Part shown: in pieces, positions 40,967-51,068 of the stretch
Position numbering within the stretch: the stretch's first letter is position 1
Layout of the letters: each line of letters opens with the position of its first letter
Assembly: GCA_965203525.1 (NCBI GenBank)
Contig: OZ241898.1
Span: 3,286,001-3,350,000 of the forward strand
From: WTFV01 sp965203525
GTDB taxonomy: Bacteria > Acidobacteriota > Vicinamibacteria > Vicinamibacterales > UBA8438
Length of the DNA: 64,000 nt
Reading direction: 5' to 3'
Program-made: the position numbers and the translations under genes
Notes under the pieces: generated by a model
The model's input: only the letters and a program-made list of their open reading frames with translations
Told to the model about the DNA's origin: nothing
Databases searched by the model: none

Positions 40967-42829
40967 GTGCCGGCAACCAGGAAGGATGGTGCTCCCTTGC
41001 GCAGACTCCTGTTCGCCGCGATCGCGGCGGTCGCGCCGACCGCCCCGGCGGCCCTCGCCCAGCCGGGCGAGCCCATAGCCTACACGCTGCGGTTCCCCGC
41101 GCCGCACACCCACTACGTCGCCGTCGACGCCCGCGTCCCCACCGGCGGCCGGCCCGAGGTCGAGCTGATGATGGCGGTGTGGACGCCGGGGTCGTACCTG
41201 ATCCGCGAGTACGCCCGGCACGTCGAGGGCGTCACCGCCCGCGCCCCGGACGGCGCGCGGCTGCCGGTGGAGAAGTCGCGGAAGAACCGGTGGCGGGCGG
41301 CCACCGGGGGCGCCGACGCCATCGTGGTCTCCTACCAGGTCTACGGGCGCGAGATGTCCGTGCGCACGAACTGGGTCGAGGCCGACTTCGCGATGCTGAA
41401 CGGCGCTCCGACGTTCCTCACCCTGGCCGACGACGACGTTCCCCGCCCCCACGACGTCTTCCTGGAGCTTCCGCCGGCATGGAGCGGAACCGCGACGGGG
41501 CTGTCCCCGCACCCGGGCGGGGCCCCGCACGCCTGGCGCGCCCGCGACTTCGACACCCTGGTCGACTCGCCGATCGTCGCCGGCAACCCCGCGGTCTATC
41601 CGTTCACGGTGGCGGGCGTGCCCCACCAGCTCGTCAACGTCGGCGAATCGGGAACCTGGGACGGCCCGCGGTCGGCCGAGGACACGGAGCGGATCACCCG
41701 CGAACTGCACCGGATGTGGGGACTGATGCCCTACGAGCGCTACCGGTTCCTCAACCTGATCACCGAGGCGGGGGGCGGTCTGGAGCATCGCAACTCGACG
41801 CTGCTCATGACCAGCCGTTGGACGACGTCGTCGCGTCCGCGGTACCTGCGCTGGCTCGGACTGGTCAGCCACGAGCTGTTCCACGCCTGGAACGGGAAAC
41901 GCCTGCGGCCCGTCGAGCTCGGGCCCTTCGACTACGAGGCCGAGGTCCATACCGAGAGCCTGTGGGTCGTCGAAGGGTTGACCAGCTACTACGCCGACCT
42001 CGCGGTGCACCGGGCGGGGCTCTCGACCGAGGCCGAGTATCTGGAGGCCCTGTCGCGCCGGATCCGCGGCTTGCAGACCACGCCGGGACGGGCCGTGCAA
42101 TCCGTGACGCTGGCGTCCTGGGACGCGTGGATCAAGTTCTACCGGGACGACGAGAACTCGCGGAACTCGTCGGTGAGCTACTACACCAAGGGCGCGGTGG
42201 TCGGCTTCCTGCTCGACGTGCGCATACGCGCGGCGACGGGCGGGGCGCGCAGCCTCGACGACGTCCTGCGGCGCGCCTACGCCCGGTACTCCGGCGACCG
42301 CGGGTTCACGCCGAACGAGTTCCGGGCCGCGGCCGAGGCGGTGGCCGGCGCGCCGCTGTCGGGCTGGTTCGCGCACGCCCTCGACTCGACCGGCGAGCTG
42401 GAGTACGCGGAAGCCCTCGACTGGCTGGGGCTGACCTTCGACGACGACGACGGCGGGGACAACGACGACGGGGACGACGACGGCTGGATCGGCGCCGTCG
42501 TCCGCACCGTCGCCGGCCGCCTCGTCGTGGCCCGGGTGCCGCGGGAGACCCCGGCCCACGCGGCCGGCTTCAACGTCGACGACGAGATTCTCGCCATCGG
42601 CGGCCACCGGGTGCTGCCGTCCGAGTGGAACGGGCGGATCGCCGAGGCGGGCCCCGGCGCGCGGCTCGACGTGCTGGTGGCGCGGCGGGGCGCGCTCCGC
42701 CGCATCGCCGTCGAGACGGCGGCGCCGCCGACCCGCCGCTGGGAGCTCCGGCCGGTCGACGACCCGACGCCGGCGCAGACCCGGAACCGCGCGGCCTGGC
42801 TGTCGGGCGACGGGGCGCCTGCGCCGTGA
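40967..42829 (+). CDS. M61 family metallopeptidase with PDZ domain
   Basis: GTG 40967 (GGAG upstream) gives a signal peptide 'PLRRLLFAAIAAVAPTAPAA'; TTG 40997 is an alternative. The 620-residue enzyme has an N-terminal beta domain ('VAVDARVPTGGRPEVEL', 'MAVWTPGSYLIREYARHVEG') and the zinc site H302-ELFH in 'VSHELFHAWNGKRLRP', with downstream Glu in 'SLWVVEGLTSYYAD'. It ends in a PDZ domain ('VVARVPRETPAHAAGFNVDD'). M61 peptidases are glycyl aminopeptidases. An acidic 'DDDDGGDNDDGDDDG' linker precedes the PDZ part. It lies between an IS630 element and a related MITE, opposite in strand to the operon it interrupts. Confidence 0.9.
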   Translation: MPATRKDGAPLRRLLFAAIAAVAPTAPAALAQPGEPIAYTLRFPAPHTHYVAVDARVPTGGRPEVELMMAVWTPGSYLIREYARHVEGVTARAPDGARLPVEKSRKNRWRAATGGADAIVVSYQVYGREMSVRTNWVEADFAMLNGAPTFLTLADDDVPRPHDVFLELPPAWSGTATGLSPHPGGAPHAWRARDFDTLVDSPIVAGNPAVYPFTVAGVPHQLVNVGESGTWDGPRSAEDTERITRELHRMWGLMPYERYRFLNLITEAGGGLEHRNSTLLMTSRWTTSSRPRYLRWLGLVSHELFHAWNGKRLRPVELGPFDYEAEVHTESLWVVEGLTSYYADLAVHRAGLSTEAEYLEALSRRIRGLQTTPGRAVQSVTLASWDAWIKFYRDDENSRNSSVSYYTKGAVVGFLLDVRIRAATGGARSLDDVLRRAYARYSGDRGFTPNEFRAAAEAVAGAPLSGWFAHALDSTGELEYAEALDWLGLTFDDDDGGDNDDGDDDGWIGAVVRTVAGRLVVARVPRETPAHAAGFNVDDEILAIGGHRVLPSEWNGRIAEAGPGARLDVLVARRGALRRIAVETAAPPTRRWELRPVDDPTPAQTRNRAAWLSGDGAPAP

Positions 42830-42914
42830 GACGGGCGGACGCCGACCCTGCCCACGGGCGCGAGAGGTTCCCGATCGAGAGGACTGGCGGGAACATGCCG
42901 ACGCGCGGCAGCTA

Positions 42915-43023
42915 GTGTCCCGTCAGTGAAGTTCGCGAAAGCCCGGGACAGCAGAAATGGCCCGTGAACGTTGGGAGAAACGCCCCGTATCGAAATCTTT
43001 CACGAACCACGATTACGGGACAC
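42915..43023. mobile_element. 109-base MITE related to the IS630 element
   Basis: The ends GTGTCCCGTCAGTGAA... and ...TTCACGAACCACGATTACGGGACAC match the ends of the IS630 copy at 39494-40683, and TA flanks both sides. The interior has no transposase sequence. Its right flank supplies the TAG stop codon of the DUF4175 gene. Confidence 0.88.
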
Positions 43024-45962
43024 TAGCGAGGCTCCCGCGGTCGCCGCGGCGGATGGTCGGCCAGTGCGCGATAGTAGCGTTCGACGAGCGCGCGGTAGTC
43101 ATCGGGCGCCGTCTCGCGGGCGCCGACGTCGAGGCGGCCCCGGGCTTCGGCCGCCGGCAACGCGCGCGAGCGGTCCGCGTCGAACGCCTCGAGCGCCTGC
43201 CGGAGACCGTCGCGCAGACTCTCCCACGCGGCCAGGTCCGGCGCGAACGCCTGGCGCGCCGGCCCGCCCCCGCCGGGGCGCGCCGCCCAGCCGGCCAGAT
43301 TTTCCAGCACACCGGGCCACGCCGCGCGGAGCGCATCCTCCAGGTCCGGCAGCCCCTCCAGGCGCCGCAGCAGTTCCCGGGCCGCGGCCCCGCGGCCGGC
43401 CGGCTCGCCGCCTGCGTCCACGCGCGCGCCGGACCGGCTCTCCGCGTCGTCGGACCGCGTTCCGGCCGCCGGTCCGCCGGCGGCGATCGGCAAGGACGAC
43501 CGGCGGCCGGCGCCCGCCGCGCCGAACCGCGTCGCGGCGGCCGGTTCCGGTTCGGTCCCGGCGCGGCCTGCCCCCGCCGCCTGAGCGTCGGCACCGGCGG
43601 ACGCGGCGAAACCATCCTCCGGTTCCGCCCCGTTGCGTCCGAGCCCGGCCGCCGGCGCCTCCGGAATCCCGCGCACGTCGCCGGCAGCCCGCGGCTCGGC
43701 CGCGAGCCGCCGCCTGTCCGCGGACGCCGCGGCCTCGTGGCCGGCAAGCAGCGTCCGCGCGAGATCGCGCAACCGCTCGAGCGCCTCGGCCCGCTTGCGC
43801 AGTTCTTCCTGCTCGCGGGTGAGCCGGGCGAGGACGCGGGCCTCCTCCTCGGCGTCGAGCGGATGGCGCCGGCGCGCCGGATCGTCCCGCGCGCGGTCGA
43901 GCGCCGCCTGGCGTTCCGCGAGTTCCCGCACGCGGCGCAGGGCGTCGCTCTCCGCGCTCGATTCCGCCGGCGGCGGGGAGGGGCGGTGCTCGTAGCTGGT
44001 CTGCTGCTCGCGGCGCAGGTCGCGGTCGAACAGCGCCGACAGGTCCTCCCGCGGCCTCCACGCCGCCGACCGCCCGCTGCCGCCGCGCGAGACGCGCGTG
44101 CGCCGGATCGCGGCCCGGGCGCGCAGGAGCGCGGCCAGCGCCTCCATCTCGGGGGGCAGCGCCGTGGCCGTCGAGCCGGCGCGCAACGCCTCCTCCGCCC
44201 GCGCCATCGCGCTCACCGCGGCAGCCAGCGCCTGCCGCCCGGCCCGCGCGCTTCCACGCTGCAGCAGGCGCGCCGCGGCGCCGAGGGCGGTCTGGCGCAA
44301 CCCGGCCTGCGCGTCCGCCACCGCCACCAGATCCCCGTCGTCCGGCGTCAGGTCCGGCCGGCCGTCCAGTCTCCAGGTCGCGGCGACGATCTCCTTCTGC
44401 GCGGCGGCGAGCTGCCCCACCGTGCCGGCGTCCAGCGACAGCGACGACTGGCTCGGCGCGTCCTCGAACTCCCGCTCGAAAGGCCGCACCTCCAGGAAGT
44501 GGACGTCGCTGCGCGTCTCCCGCACGCGCGCGGGGTTGGCGTCGCCCGCGCGGACGTAATAGCTGATCACGTCCCCCGGCGAGACGCCGAGGTCCTCGGC
44601 GCGGAGGGTATGGATGCCGGCGCCGCGCGCCACCGGCTCGGCGCCGAGCAGATCGACGACCCGCTCGGCGCCCCCGGCCACCGCGTACACGAGATCGAAC
44701 CGGGCCAAGGCGAAGTCGTCCTCCGCGCGCGCCTCGATCACCACCTCCTCGAGCGGCGTGATCTCGCGATCCCCGCCGGGCCGGCGGATCTCGACGAGCG
44801 GGGCGTCGTCGGCCAGGGCGCGGACGACGTATTCGGCGCCGGCGCGGTTCGACAGGCCGTCGGTGTCCCGGAGCGCGACGCGATAGGCATCGTCGCGGGT
44901 CACCTCGAACGACGCCGACAGCGCCGCCGACCCCGCGCGGCGCAGGGTGACCTCGCCGCCCGACGCCAGCCGCAGCGAGCCGGCGCGGAGCGGCTTGTCG
45001 GCGCGCACCGTCACCGTCACCGTGGCGCCTTCCGGCGCGAACACGTCCCCGCCGGTCTCCACGCGGGGCTCGAGCCCCGTATGCGCGGGATGGTCGTAGG
45101 CGACGTCGATACGCTCCACGCGCGGCGCGCGGAGCACGCGCACCGCGTAGTCGTCCGATTCGATCGCCGCCGCCGCGACGCGGTACGTGAAGCTCCGCGC
45201 GGCGGGCGGCAACGCCGCCGCGTAGCCCGCGCCGCGCGGCCGCATGTCCAGCGTGGTTCGCCCGCCGGCGCCGTCGACGACCGTCACACGGGGGACCGAC
45301 CGCCCGAACGCCCCGAGCGTGCCGGCGAGACGCGCGCGCACCTCCAGCGACTCGTCCGCGGCCAGTCGCGCCGCGCCCGGCTCGACGATCAGCGTCGCGC
45401 CGAACGGGGAGGCGTACAGCCACGCGCTGCGCGCGACGCGACCCACCACGTCGGCGCCGGCGAGCAGCAGGACGACGAGGGCGGCGGTGGCGCCGGCCCC
45501 GGCGGCCACGGCCCGGCGGACCGTCCGCGCGGCGACCACGCGGTCGACGTCGACGCCGCGTGCGCGGCGCGCCGCGTCGTCCAGCACCCGGCCGCCGAAG
45601 GGCGACGGCCGGTCACGCGAATCGATTGCGCTCGCCAGCCGGTCCTGCAGTTCCGGGCAGCGCTCCTCGACGAACCGCGCCACCTGCCGGTCGGCGGGGC
45701 CGCGCCGCAAGGGCCGGAGGATCCAGGCGGCGAAGCCGGCGGCTCCACCCGCCGCGCAGGCCGCCAGCGCGATCATGACGAGGTCCGGCGGCGCGAACAG
45801 ATGGTCGGCGGCGAGCAGCGCCGCCAACGCCGCCAGCGCCGCCGTAGCGGCGCGCGCAACGGCGCGCATGGCGCGCACGAGCATCCACCGCCGGCGGACC
45901 GACGCCAGCAGGCCGGCGATCGCGGCCGGGCTCGACGCGGGCGCGGAGCGGGCCCTGATCAC
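43023..45962 (-). CDS. DUF4175-like membrane protein of the MoxR operon
   Basis: GTG 45962 is chosen because a consensus TATAAT ends six bases upstream with no Shine-Dalgarno. The 979-residue protein starts with two or three membrane helices ('AATAALAALAALLAADHLF', 'AALVVLLLAGADVVG'), then Ig-like strands and long coiled-coil regions rich in Glu, Arg and Ala ('EEARVLARLTREQEELRKRAEALERL' seen in shorter segments). This matches DUF4175 proteins that accompany MoxR, DUF58 and BatA. The stop codon lies in the flank of an inserted MITE, so the original C-terminus may have been slightly altered. Confidence 0.75.
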   Translation of the reverse strand: MIRARSAPASSPAAIAGLLASVRRRWMLVRAMRAVARAATAALAALAALLAADHLFAPPDLVMIALAACAAGGAAGFAAWILRPLRRGPADRQVARFVEERCPELQDRLASAIDSRDRPSPFGGRVLDDAARRARGVDVDRVVAARTVRRAVAAGAGATAALVVLLLAGADVVGRVARSAWLYASPFGATLIVEPGAARLAADESLEVRARLAGTLGAFGRSVPRVTVVDGAGGRTTLDMRPRGAGYAAALPPAARSFTYRVAAAAIESDDYAVRVLRAPRVERIDVAYDHPAHTGLEPRVETGGDVFAPEGATVTVTVRADKPLRAGSLRLASGGEVTLRRAGSAALSASFEVTRDDAYRVALRDTDGLSNRAGAEYVVRALADDAPLVEIRRPGGDREITPLEEVVIEARAEDDFALARFDLVYAVAGGAERVVDLLGAEPVARGAGIHTLRAEDLGVSPGDVISYYVRAGDANPARVRETRSDVHFLEVRPFEREFEDAPSQSSLSLDAGTVGQLAAAQKEIVAATWRLDGRPDLTPDDGDLVAVADAQAGLRQTALGAAARLLQRGSARAGRQALAAAVSAMARAEEALRAGSTATALPPEMEALAALLRARAAIRRTRVSRGGSGRSAAWRPREDLSALFDRDLRREQQTSYEHRPSPPPAESSAESDALRRVRELAERQAALDRARDDPARRRHPLDAEEEARVLARLTREQEELRKRAEALERLRDLARTLLAGHEAAASADRRRLAAEPRAAGDVRGIPEAPAAGLGRNGAEPEDGFAASAGADAQAAGAGRAGTEPEPAAATRFGAAGAGRRSSLPIAAGGPAAGTRSDDAESRSGARVDAGGEPAGRGAAARELLRRLEGLPDLEDALRAAWPGVLENLAGWAARPGGGGPARQAFAPDLAAWESLRDGLRQALEAFDADRSRALPAAEARGRLDVGARETAPDDYRALVERYYRALADHPPRRPREPR

Positions 45963-45968
45963 GCCCCG

Positions 45969-45974
45969 ATTATA
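45969..45974 (-). promoter_or_regulatory. TATAAT -10 box, leaderless start of DUF4175 gene
   Basis: A perfect TATAAT on the minus strand ends six bases before the GTG at 45962, so the transcript should begin at or next to the start codon. Confidence 0.6.
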
Positions 45975-46090
45975 TCCGCGCGGCAAGCATCGATTCGCCT
46001 CCGAGGCGCCGCGTCTCGCCCGCCGATCGGCCGGAGCGCACGCTCGTTCTTCGCGGCGGCGCGCCGGCGACCGGCGCCGCCGGCGCCTGG

Positions 46091-46250
46091 CAGCCCGTGG
46101 TGAAACCCCGCGTCGCACCGAAACGGGCGGGGCGCCCGGCTGACAAGGCGTGAGGAGGGAGCATATCGGCCCTGTGCGACCGACGAACGACGCAGTGCAG
46201 CCGGGATGCGGCGCCCGTCGAATGCAGCGGGGGATTTCGCCACGGGTTGC
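46091..46250. repeat. 160-base MITE-like repeat with inverted ends (complete copy)
   Basis: The ends are imperfect inverted repeats of about 20 bases (left 'cagcccgtggtgaaacccc', right reverse complement 'gcaacccgtggcgaaatcccc'). A 125-base part recurs inverted at 1442-1566 and a 32-base part at 6940-6971. There is no ORF of note. It lies between DUF4175 and the VWA/BatA gene, its right end four bases from the latter's stop. Confidence 0.8.
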
Positions 46251-46253
46251 TAG

Positions 46254-48158
46254 TCAGGCCATGGTGCGCCCGAGCCACGCTTCGCCGACGAGGACGACCG
46301 CGACGGCCAGCACGACGTACCACCAGAGCGACTGCTCCGCCTCCCGCCCGGCGCCGGCCGGGGCCGCCGGCGCGCCGGACGCGCCGGCGGGAGCTTCCGC
46401 GAGACGCGCCAGGAACCCGGCCGGCGTCAGCGGCCGCGGATCGGACTCGCGCGGGTCCGCGTTGACGGCGACGCGGCGGCCAGAGGCGGGATCCGCGGCC
46501 ACGCCGGGAACCCGCGGGACGCCGGCCGGGACGTCGGCCGGCAGGAGTTCGCGCGGCGCCTCCGGCGCACCGGCCAGATACCGGACGGCCTCCTGGACGA
46601 ACGGCAGGAAACCCGGCCGATGCGGGAAGTCGTTCCATCCCGCGTTCAGATCGGATGCGAACAGCAACGCCCGGCCGGCCCCCCGGCGGTACTCGACCAG
46701 CGCCGGGTCGCCGTGATCGAAGCGGGCGAGCACGCGCGGCCGGCCGGCCGTTCCCGCCGGCGCGGCGGCGGATTCCGGCAGCGGCACGCGGGCGGTGCCG
46801 GTGAAGCGCACCTGACCGAGCGTCGCCGCGAGGCCGCCGAACGGCCGGAAGACGGGGTGGCGCGGATCCACCACCGCGAGCCGCCGAACGGCGGCGGGCG
46901 GGGAGATCCCGGCCGGGGGCTCGACCGCGAGATCGACCGCTTCGCCGAGCAGGTCGCGAACCAGCCGCGGATCGACGCCCGCTCCCGCCGCCAGCAGGAG
47001 GCCGCCGCCGGCCGCGACGAACGCGGCGACGCGCGCCCGCCCGGGACGGCGCAGACCCTCCGTGCCGACGACCACGACGACGTCGCCCGTCCGCCAGTCG
47101 GGCCGGTCCGGCGCGGTCAGCGCCGCGGGCGCCACCGGACGGACCTCGAACGGCCGGGACGCCGGGGCCGCGCCGAGCGCCTGCGCCAGATAGAACGCCT
47201 CCCCGTCGAGCGTCCCGCCGTCGGCGACGACGTGGACGACGGTCGGGTTCGCGGGGCCGAGCAGCACGTGGCGGACGTCGTCCCAGCGGTACCCGCCGGG
47301 ATCCGCCACGGTGAGCGCGGCGACCTCGGCGCCGGCCGCCGGCGCGTCCCAGCGCACCTCGGTGGCGCCGGGGACGAGCGCCACCCGCCGCCGGGCGGCC
47401 TCCCGCCCGTCGATCTCGAGCGTCACGTCCGTCTCGGCCGGCTCCGAGCCCGTGTTGAGGACGACCGCGGTCAGGCCCTCCGGGTCGGTTTCGGCGGCGA
47501 CCACCGCGAGGTTGCGCTCCACCGGCGGCACGCCGGCGACCTCGACGTCCACGTCCCCGGGCACCGCCGGCGGGGCGCCGGGCGGCCAGCCGGCCGCCTG
47601 CAGGTCGGTCACCACGACGATCCGCCCCGCCCGCCCGTCGAGCAGCCCGACCGCCGCCGCGAGCCCGGCCGCGTAGCGCGTCGCCCCGGCCGTCGGCGCG
47701 ATCCGCCCGATCGCGGCGCGGACCAACCGCCAGCCGGCCGCCGGCTCCGCCACGACCTCCGCCGTGTCGTCGAACGCCACCACGGCGATCGACTCGTCCG
47801 GGGGCGCCGCCGCCACCACCTGCAGGGCGCGCTCGCGGGCCATCCCCATCTGGCCCGGCGCCGACAGGCTCAGCGACCGATCCACGGCGACGACGGTGGT
47901 CCGCCGCGCCGCGCCGGCCGCGTCGACGAACGGCCGCGCGAAGGCGACGGCGAGCAGCAGCAGCGCCGCCACCCGCAAGGCCAGCAGCAGCAGCTCGCGC
48001 GGCCGCCGGCGCCGGGCGCGGCGCACGGACGCGCGGGCGAGAAACCGGACGTCGCTGAACGGCAGCCGCGGCGCCCGATCCCGCGCGAAGAAATGCAGGA
48101 GGATCGGCACGGTCGCCGCCAGCCCCCCGAGCAGGAACGCGGGAAAGAGGAACGACAT
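46254..48158 (-). CDS. BatA/VWA domain membrane protein
   Basis: The 634-residue protein opens with the BatA motif 'MSFLFPAFLLGGLAATVPIL' and 'LLHFFARDRAPRLPFSDVRF', then a second membrane helix. A VWA domain follows with MIDAS 'VVAVDRSLSLSAPG' and 'GRIVVVTDLQAAGW', then a DUF4159/GATase-like part and a C-terminal membrane helix ('WWYVVLAVAVVLVGEAWL'). It is part of the MoxR operon thought to serve envelope protein or metal-cofactor assembly. Its ATG overlaps the TGA of a duplicated mini-ORF (TGATG). Confidence 0.85.
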   Translation of the reverse strand: MSFLFPAFLLGGLAATVPILLHFFARDRAPRLPFSDVRFLARASVRRARRRRPRELLLLALRVAALLLLAVAFARPFVDAAGAARRTTVVAVDRSLSLSAPGQMGMARERALQVVAAAPPDESIAVVAFDDTAEVVAEPAAGWRLVRAAIGRIAPTAGATRYAAGLAAAVGLLDGRAGRIVVVTDLQAAGWPPGAPPAVPGDVDVEVAGVPPVERNLAVVAAETDPEGLTAVVLNTGSEPAETDVTLEIDGREAARRRVALVPGATEVRWDAPAAGAEVAALTVADPGGYRWDDVRHVLLGPANPTVVHVVADGGTLDGEAFYLAQALGAAPASRPFEVRPVAPAALTAPDRPDWRTGDVVVVVGTEGLRRPGRARVAAFVAAGGGLLLAAGAGVDPRLVRDLLGEAVDLAVEPPAGISPPAAVRRLAVVDPRHPVFRPFGGLAATLGQVRFTGTARVPLPESAAAPAGTAGRPRVLARFDHGDPALVEYRRGAGRALLFASDLNAGWNDFPHRPGFLPFVQEAVRYLAGAPEAPRELLPADVPAGVPRVPGVAADPASGRRVAVNADPRESDPRPLTPAGFLARLAEAPAGASGAPAAPAGAGREAEQSLWWYVVLAVAVVLVGEAWLGRTMA

Positions 48159-48253
48159 CAGCGCCGGCTCCGGGTGGCCGGTACCGGACTCGGGGTCAGT
48201 CTGGTGCCAGGTACCGGAAAGAGGAACGACATCAGCGCCGGCTCCGGGTGGCC
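48143..48253. repeat. 37-base direct repeat at a gene junction, offset 74 bases
   Basis: 'gaaagaggaacgacatcagc' plus 17 bases are identical at 48143-48179 and 48217-48253. The 37 bases between contain two 'ggtacc' palindromes. Confidence 0.93.
48158..48232 (-). CDS. Decoy mini-ORF between DUF58 and BatA genes
   Basis: The 24-residue ORF (starting MSFLFPVPGTRLTPS, ending RSRR) begins at an ATG overlapping the DUF58 stop (TGATG) and ends in a TGA overlapping the BatA ATG (TGATG). It starts with the BatA N-terminus and ends with the DUF58 C-terminus, so it is a product of the duplication. It may be translated as a coupling link between the two genes. Confidence 0.45.
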   Translation of the reverse strand: MSFLFPVPGTRLTPSPVPATRSRR

Positions 48254-49208
48254 AGGTACTCGCGGAGCGCGGCGTCGAGCGGCTGCACGGTCCGCACCTG
48301 GCGGTACTCGACGCCCGCCAGCCGCAGCTCGCGGCGGTAGCGCGCGGTCATCCGCTCCATCTCCCGGACGTAATCCTCCCGGATCTCGCCGGGGACGGCG
48401 GTCACCTCGCGGCCGGTCTCCAGATCCCGGAACCGCGTCGCGCGCGCGAACGGAAACTGCAGCTCGGCCGGGTCGAGAAGCTGGAACACGATGACCTCGC
48501 TGCCCCGGAACTTCAGGTGCTTCAGGCCGGCGACGACCGCCCCCGGATCGTCGAGCAGGTCGGAAATCAGCACCACCATCCCCCGCCGGCGCATCGCGGC
48601 GGCCAGCGCGTGCAACGCCTGCGAGACGTTCGAGCGGCGCCCGGCCGCGAGCTGCTCCAGCGCGGCCAGTATCCGCCGCAGATGGCCGGGCCGCGCGCTC
48701 ACCGGCACGTTGGCCACGATCCACTCGTCGAAGGTCAGCAGCCCTACCGCGTCGTGCTGCCGGTGCATCAGCCAGGCGAGCGCGGCCGCGAGGTACGAGC
48801 CGTACTGCAGCTTCGACACCACCCCGGAGCGATAGCTCATCGACGCCGAGACGTCCAGCAGGATCCGGCAGTCGACGTTGGTCTCCTCCTCGAAACGCTT
48901 GACGTAGAACCGGTCGCTGCGGCCGTAGACCTTCCAGTCGAGGGTCGCCAGATCGTCGCCCGGCATGTACTGGCGATATTCCGAGAACTCGGCGCTGAAG
49001 CCGGTCCGGGGGCTGCGGTGCAGGCCGAGCAGGAAGCCCTCGACCACCGCACGGGCGCGCAGCTCCATCGAGCCGAGACCGGCGACGATCTCCGGATCGA
49101 GACAGCCGAGCGCCGGGCGTCCGGAAGCGGCGGCCGGCGCGGCCCGCCCCGGTGCGCGCGCCGGCACGCCGTCCCCGCGCGCCGCGTACGCGCCGGGAAC
49201 CGGTCCCC

Positions 49209-49212
<4 letters not shown>
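48232..49212 (-). CDS. DUF58 domain protein
   Basis: GTG 49212 overlaps the MoxR stop. The 326-residue protein has the DUF58 hallmark 'GFSAEFSEYRQYMPGDDLAT' and 'LDWKVYGRSDRFYVKRFEEE', then a VWA-like fold with 'CRILLDVSASMSYRSG' and 'GMVVLISDLLDDPGA'. DUF58 proteins form a tight functional pair with MoxR ATPases in a chaperone-like system acting on client proteins. The first 45 residues are low-complexity Ala/Arg/Pro. Confidence 0.9.
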
Positions 49213-50219
<1,007 letters not shown>

Positions 50220-50225
50220 CCGCGC

Positions 50226-51068
50226 TCAGTGGGTCAACGCGTAGACGATCTCGTTGATGAACATGCGGTACGAAAGCGCGGTGTGCCGGATGTAGCCGGG
50301 ATACTGCTCGGCGTTGGACCACTCCCAGCCGTCGCCCATGTCGGTGTTGAAGTTGACGAGCGCCAGCACCCGCCCGTCGTCGTCGAGAATCCCGTGCAGT
50401 TGCGCCTCGACCCCGCCCTTCTCCCAGGTGACGCCGTTGAACCAGGACCCGAGTCCGGCGATCTGCGGATACTCGTCGAGCTGGTAGAAACAACTGAAGA
50501 CCGGATGATCGAGAGGCAGCTCCACGATCTCGCGGTCCGGGAAGACGCGCGCCATCTGCCGCTCGAACAGCGCCCATTCGCGCGGCCCGTGGAAGTCGTC
50601 GAACGTCACCGTCCCGCCCCGCAGCAGGAATTCGCGGAGGGTGTCCGCCTCGGCGTCGGTCAGCATCAGGTTCGCCGGCTCGACGACGTAGATCCAGGGA
50701 TGCTCCCAGAGCGCCTCGTCGGACAGCTCCAGCACGATCGGCTCGTTCACCTGCAGGCTCGTCACCCGCGCCATGCGCCGCGAGAGGTTCTGCTCGGCCA
50801 CCGGCGCGTCGACCTCCCAGGGCTCGACTCCGTAGATGCGCCTGAACTCGGCGCGTCGAGCCGGCGGCGTGCCGTAGCGGATGCGGACGAAGCGCCACTC
50901 CAGCCCGGTCAGACCGTCCCGCTCCGGCAGCGGCTCGTCCTGGCCCGCCACGCCCGGGCCGCCCGCGAGCAGCGCCGCGGCGACCAGCCCGCCCGCCGCC
51001 GGCCGCGCCCACCGCACCGGCCGGCCGCGGCGACGACGCCCCGTGCGCGCAGCCGGCGCCGGACTCAT
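50226..51068 (-). CDS. DUF4159 domain exported protein
   Basis: The 280-residue protein has an Arg-rich N-terminus and one hydrophobic signal/anchor ('AAGGLVAAALLAGGPGVAGQ'). A DUF4159 domain follows, with glutamine-amidotransferase-like fold: 'FLLRGGTVTFDDFHGPREW', 'ELPLDHPVFSCFYQLDEYPQ' and 'GRVLALVNFNTDMGDGWEWS'. Members are regular partners of MoxR and DUF58. It overlaps the TPR gene by four bases (ATGA). Confidence 0.85.
   Translation of the reverse strand: MSPAPAARTGRRRRGRPVRWARPAAGGLVAAALLAGGPGVAGQDEPLPERDGLTGLEWRFVRIRYGTPPARRAEFRRIYGVEPWEVDAPVAEQNLSRRMARVTSLQVNEPIVLELSDEALWEHPWIYVVEPANLMLTDAEADTLREFLLRGGTVTFDDFHGPREWALFERQMARVFPDREIVELPLDHPVFSCFYQLDEYPQIAGLGSWFNGVTWEKGGVEAQLHGILDDDGRVLALVNFNTDMGDGWEWSNAEQYPGYIRHTALSYRMFINEIVYALTH

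Noticed and set aside
43099..45423. Long open frames on both strands over the operon genes and elsewhere
   Set aside because: They are Arg/Gly/Pro/Ala-rich, lack recognisable domains and mirror real genes in GC-rich DNA; treated as shadows.
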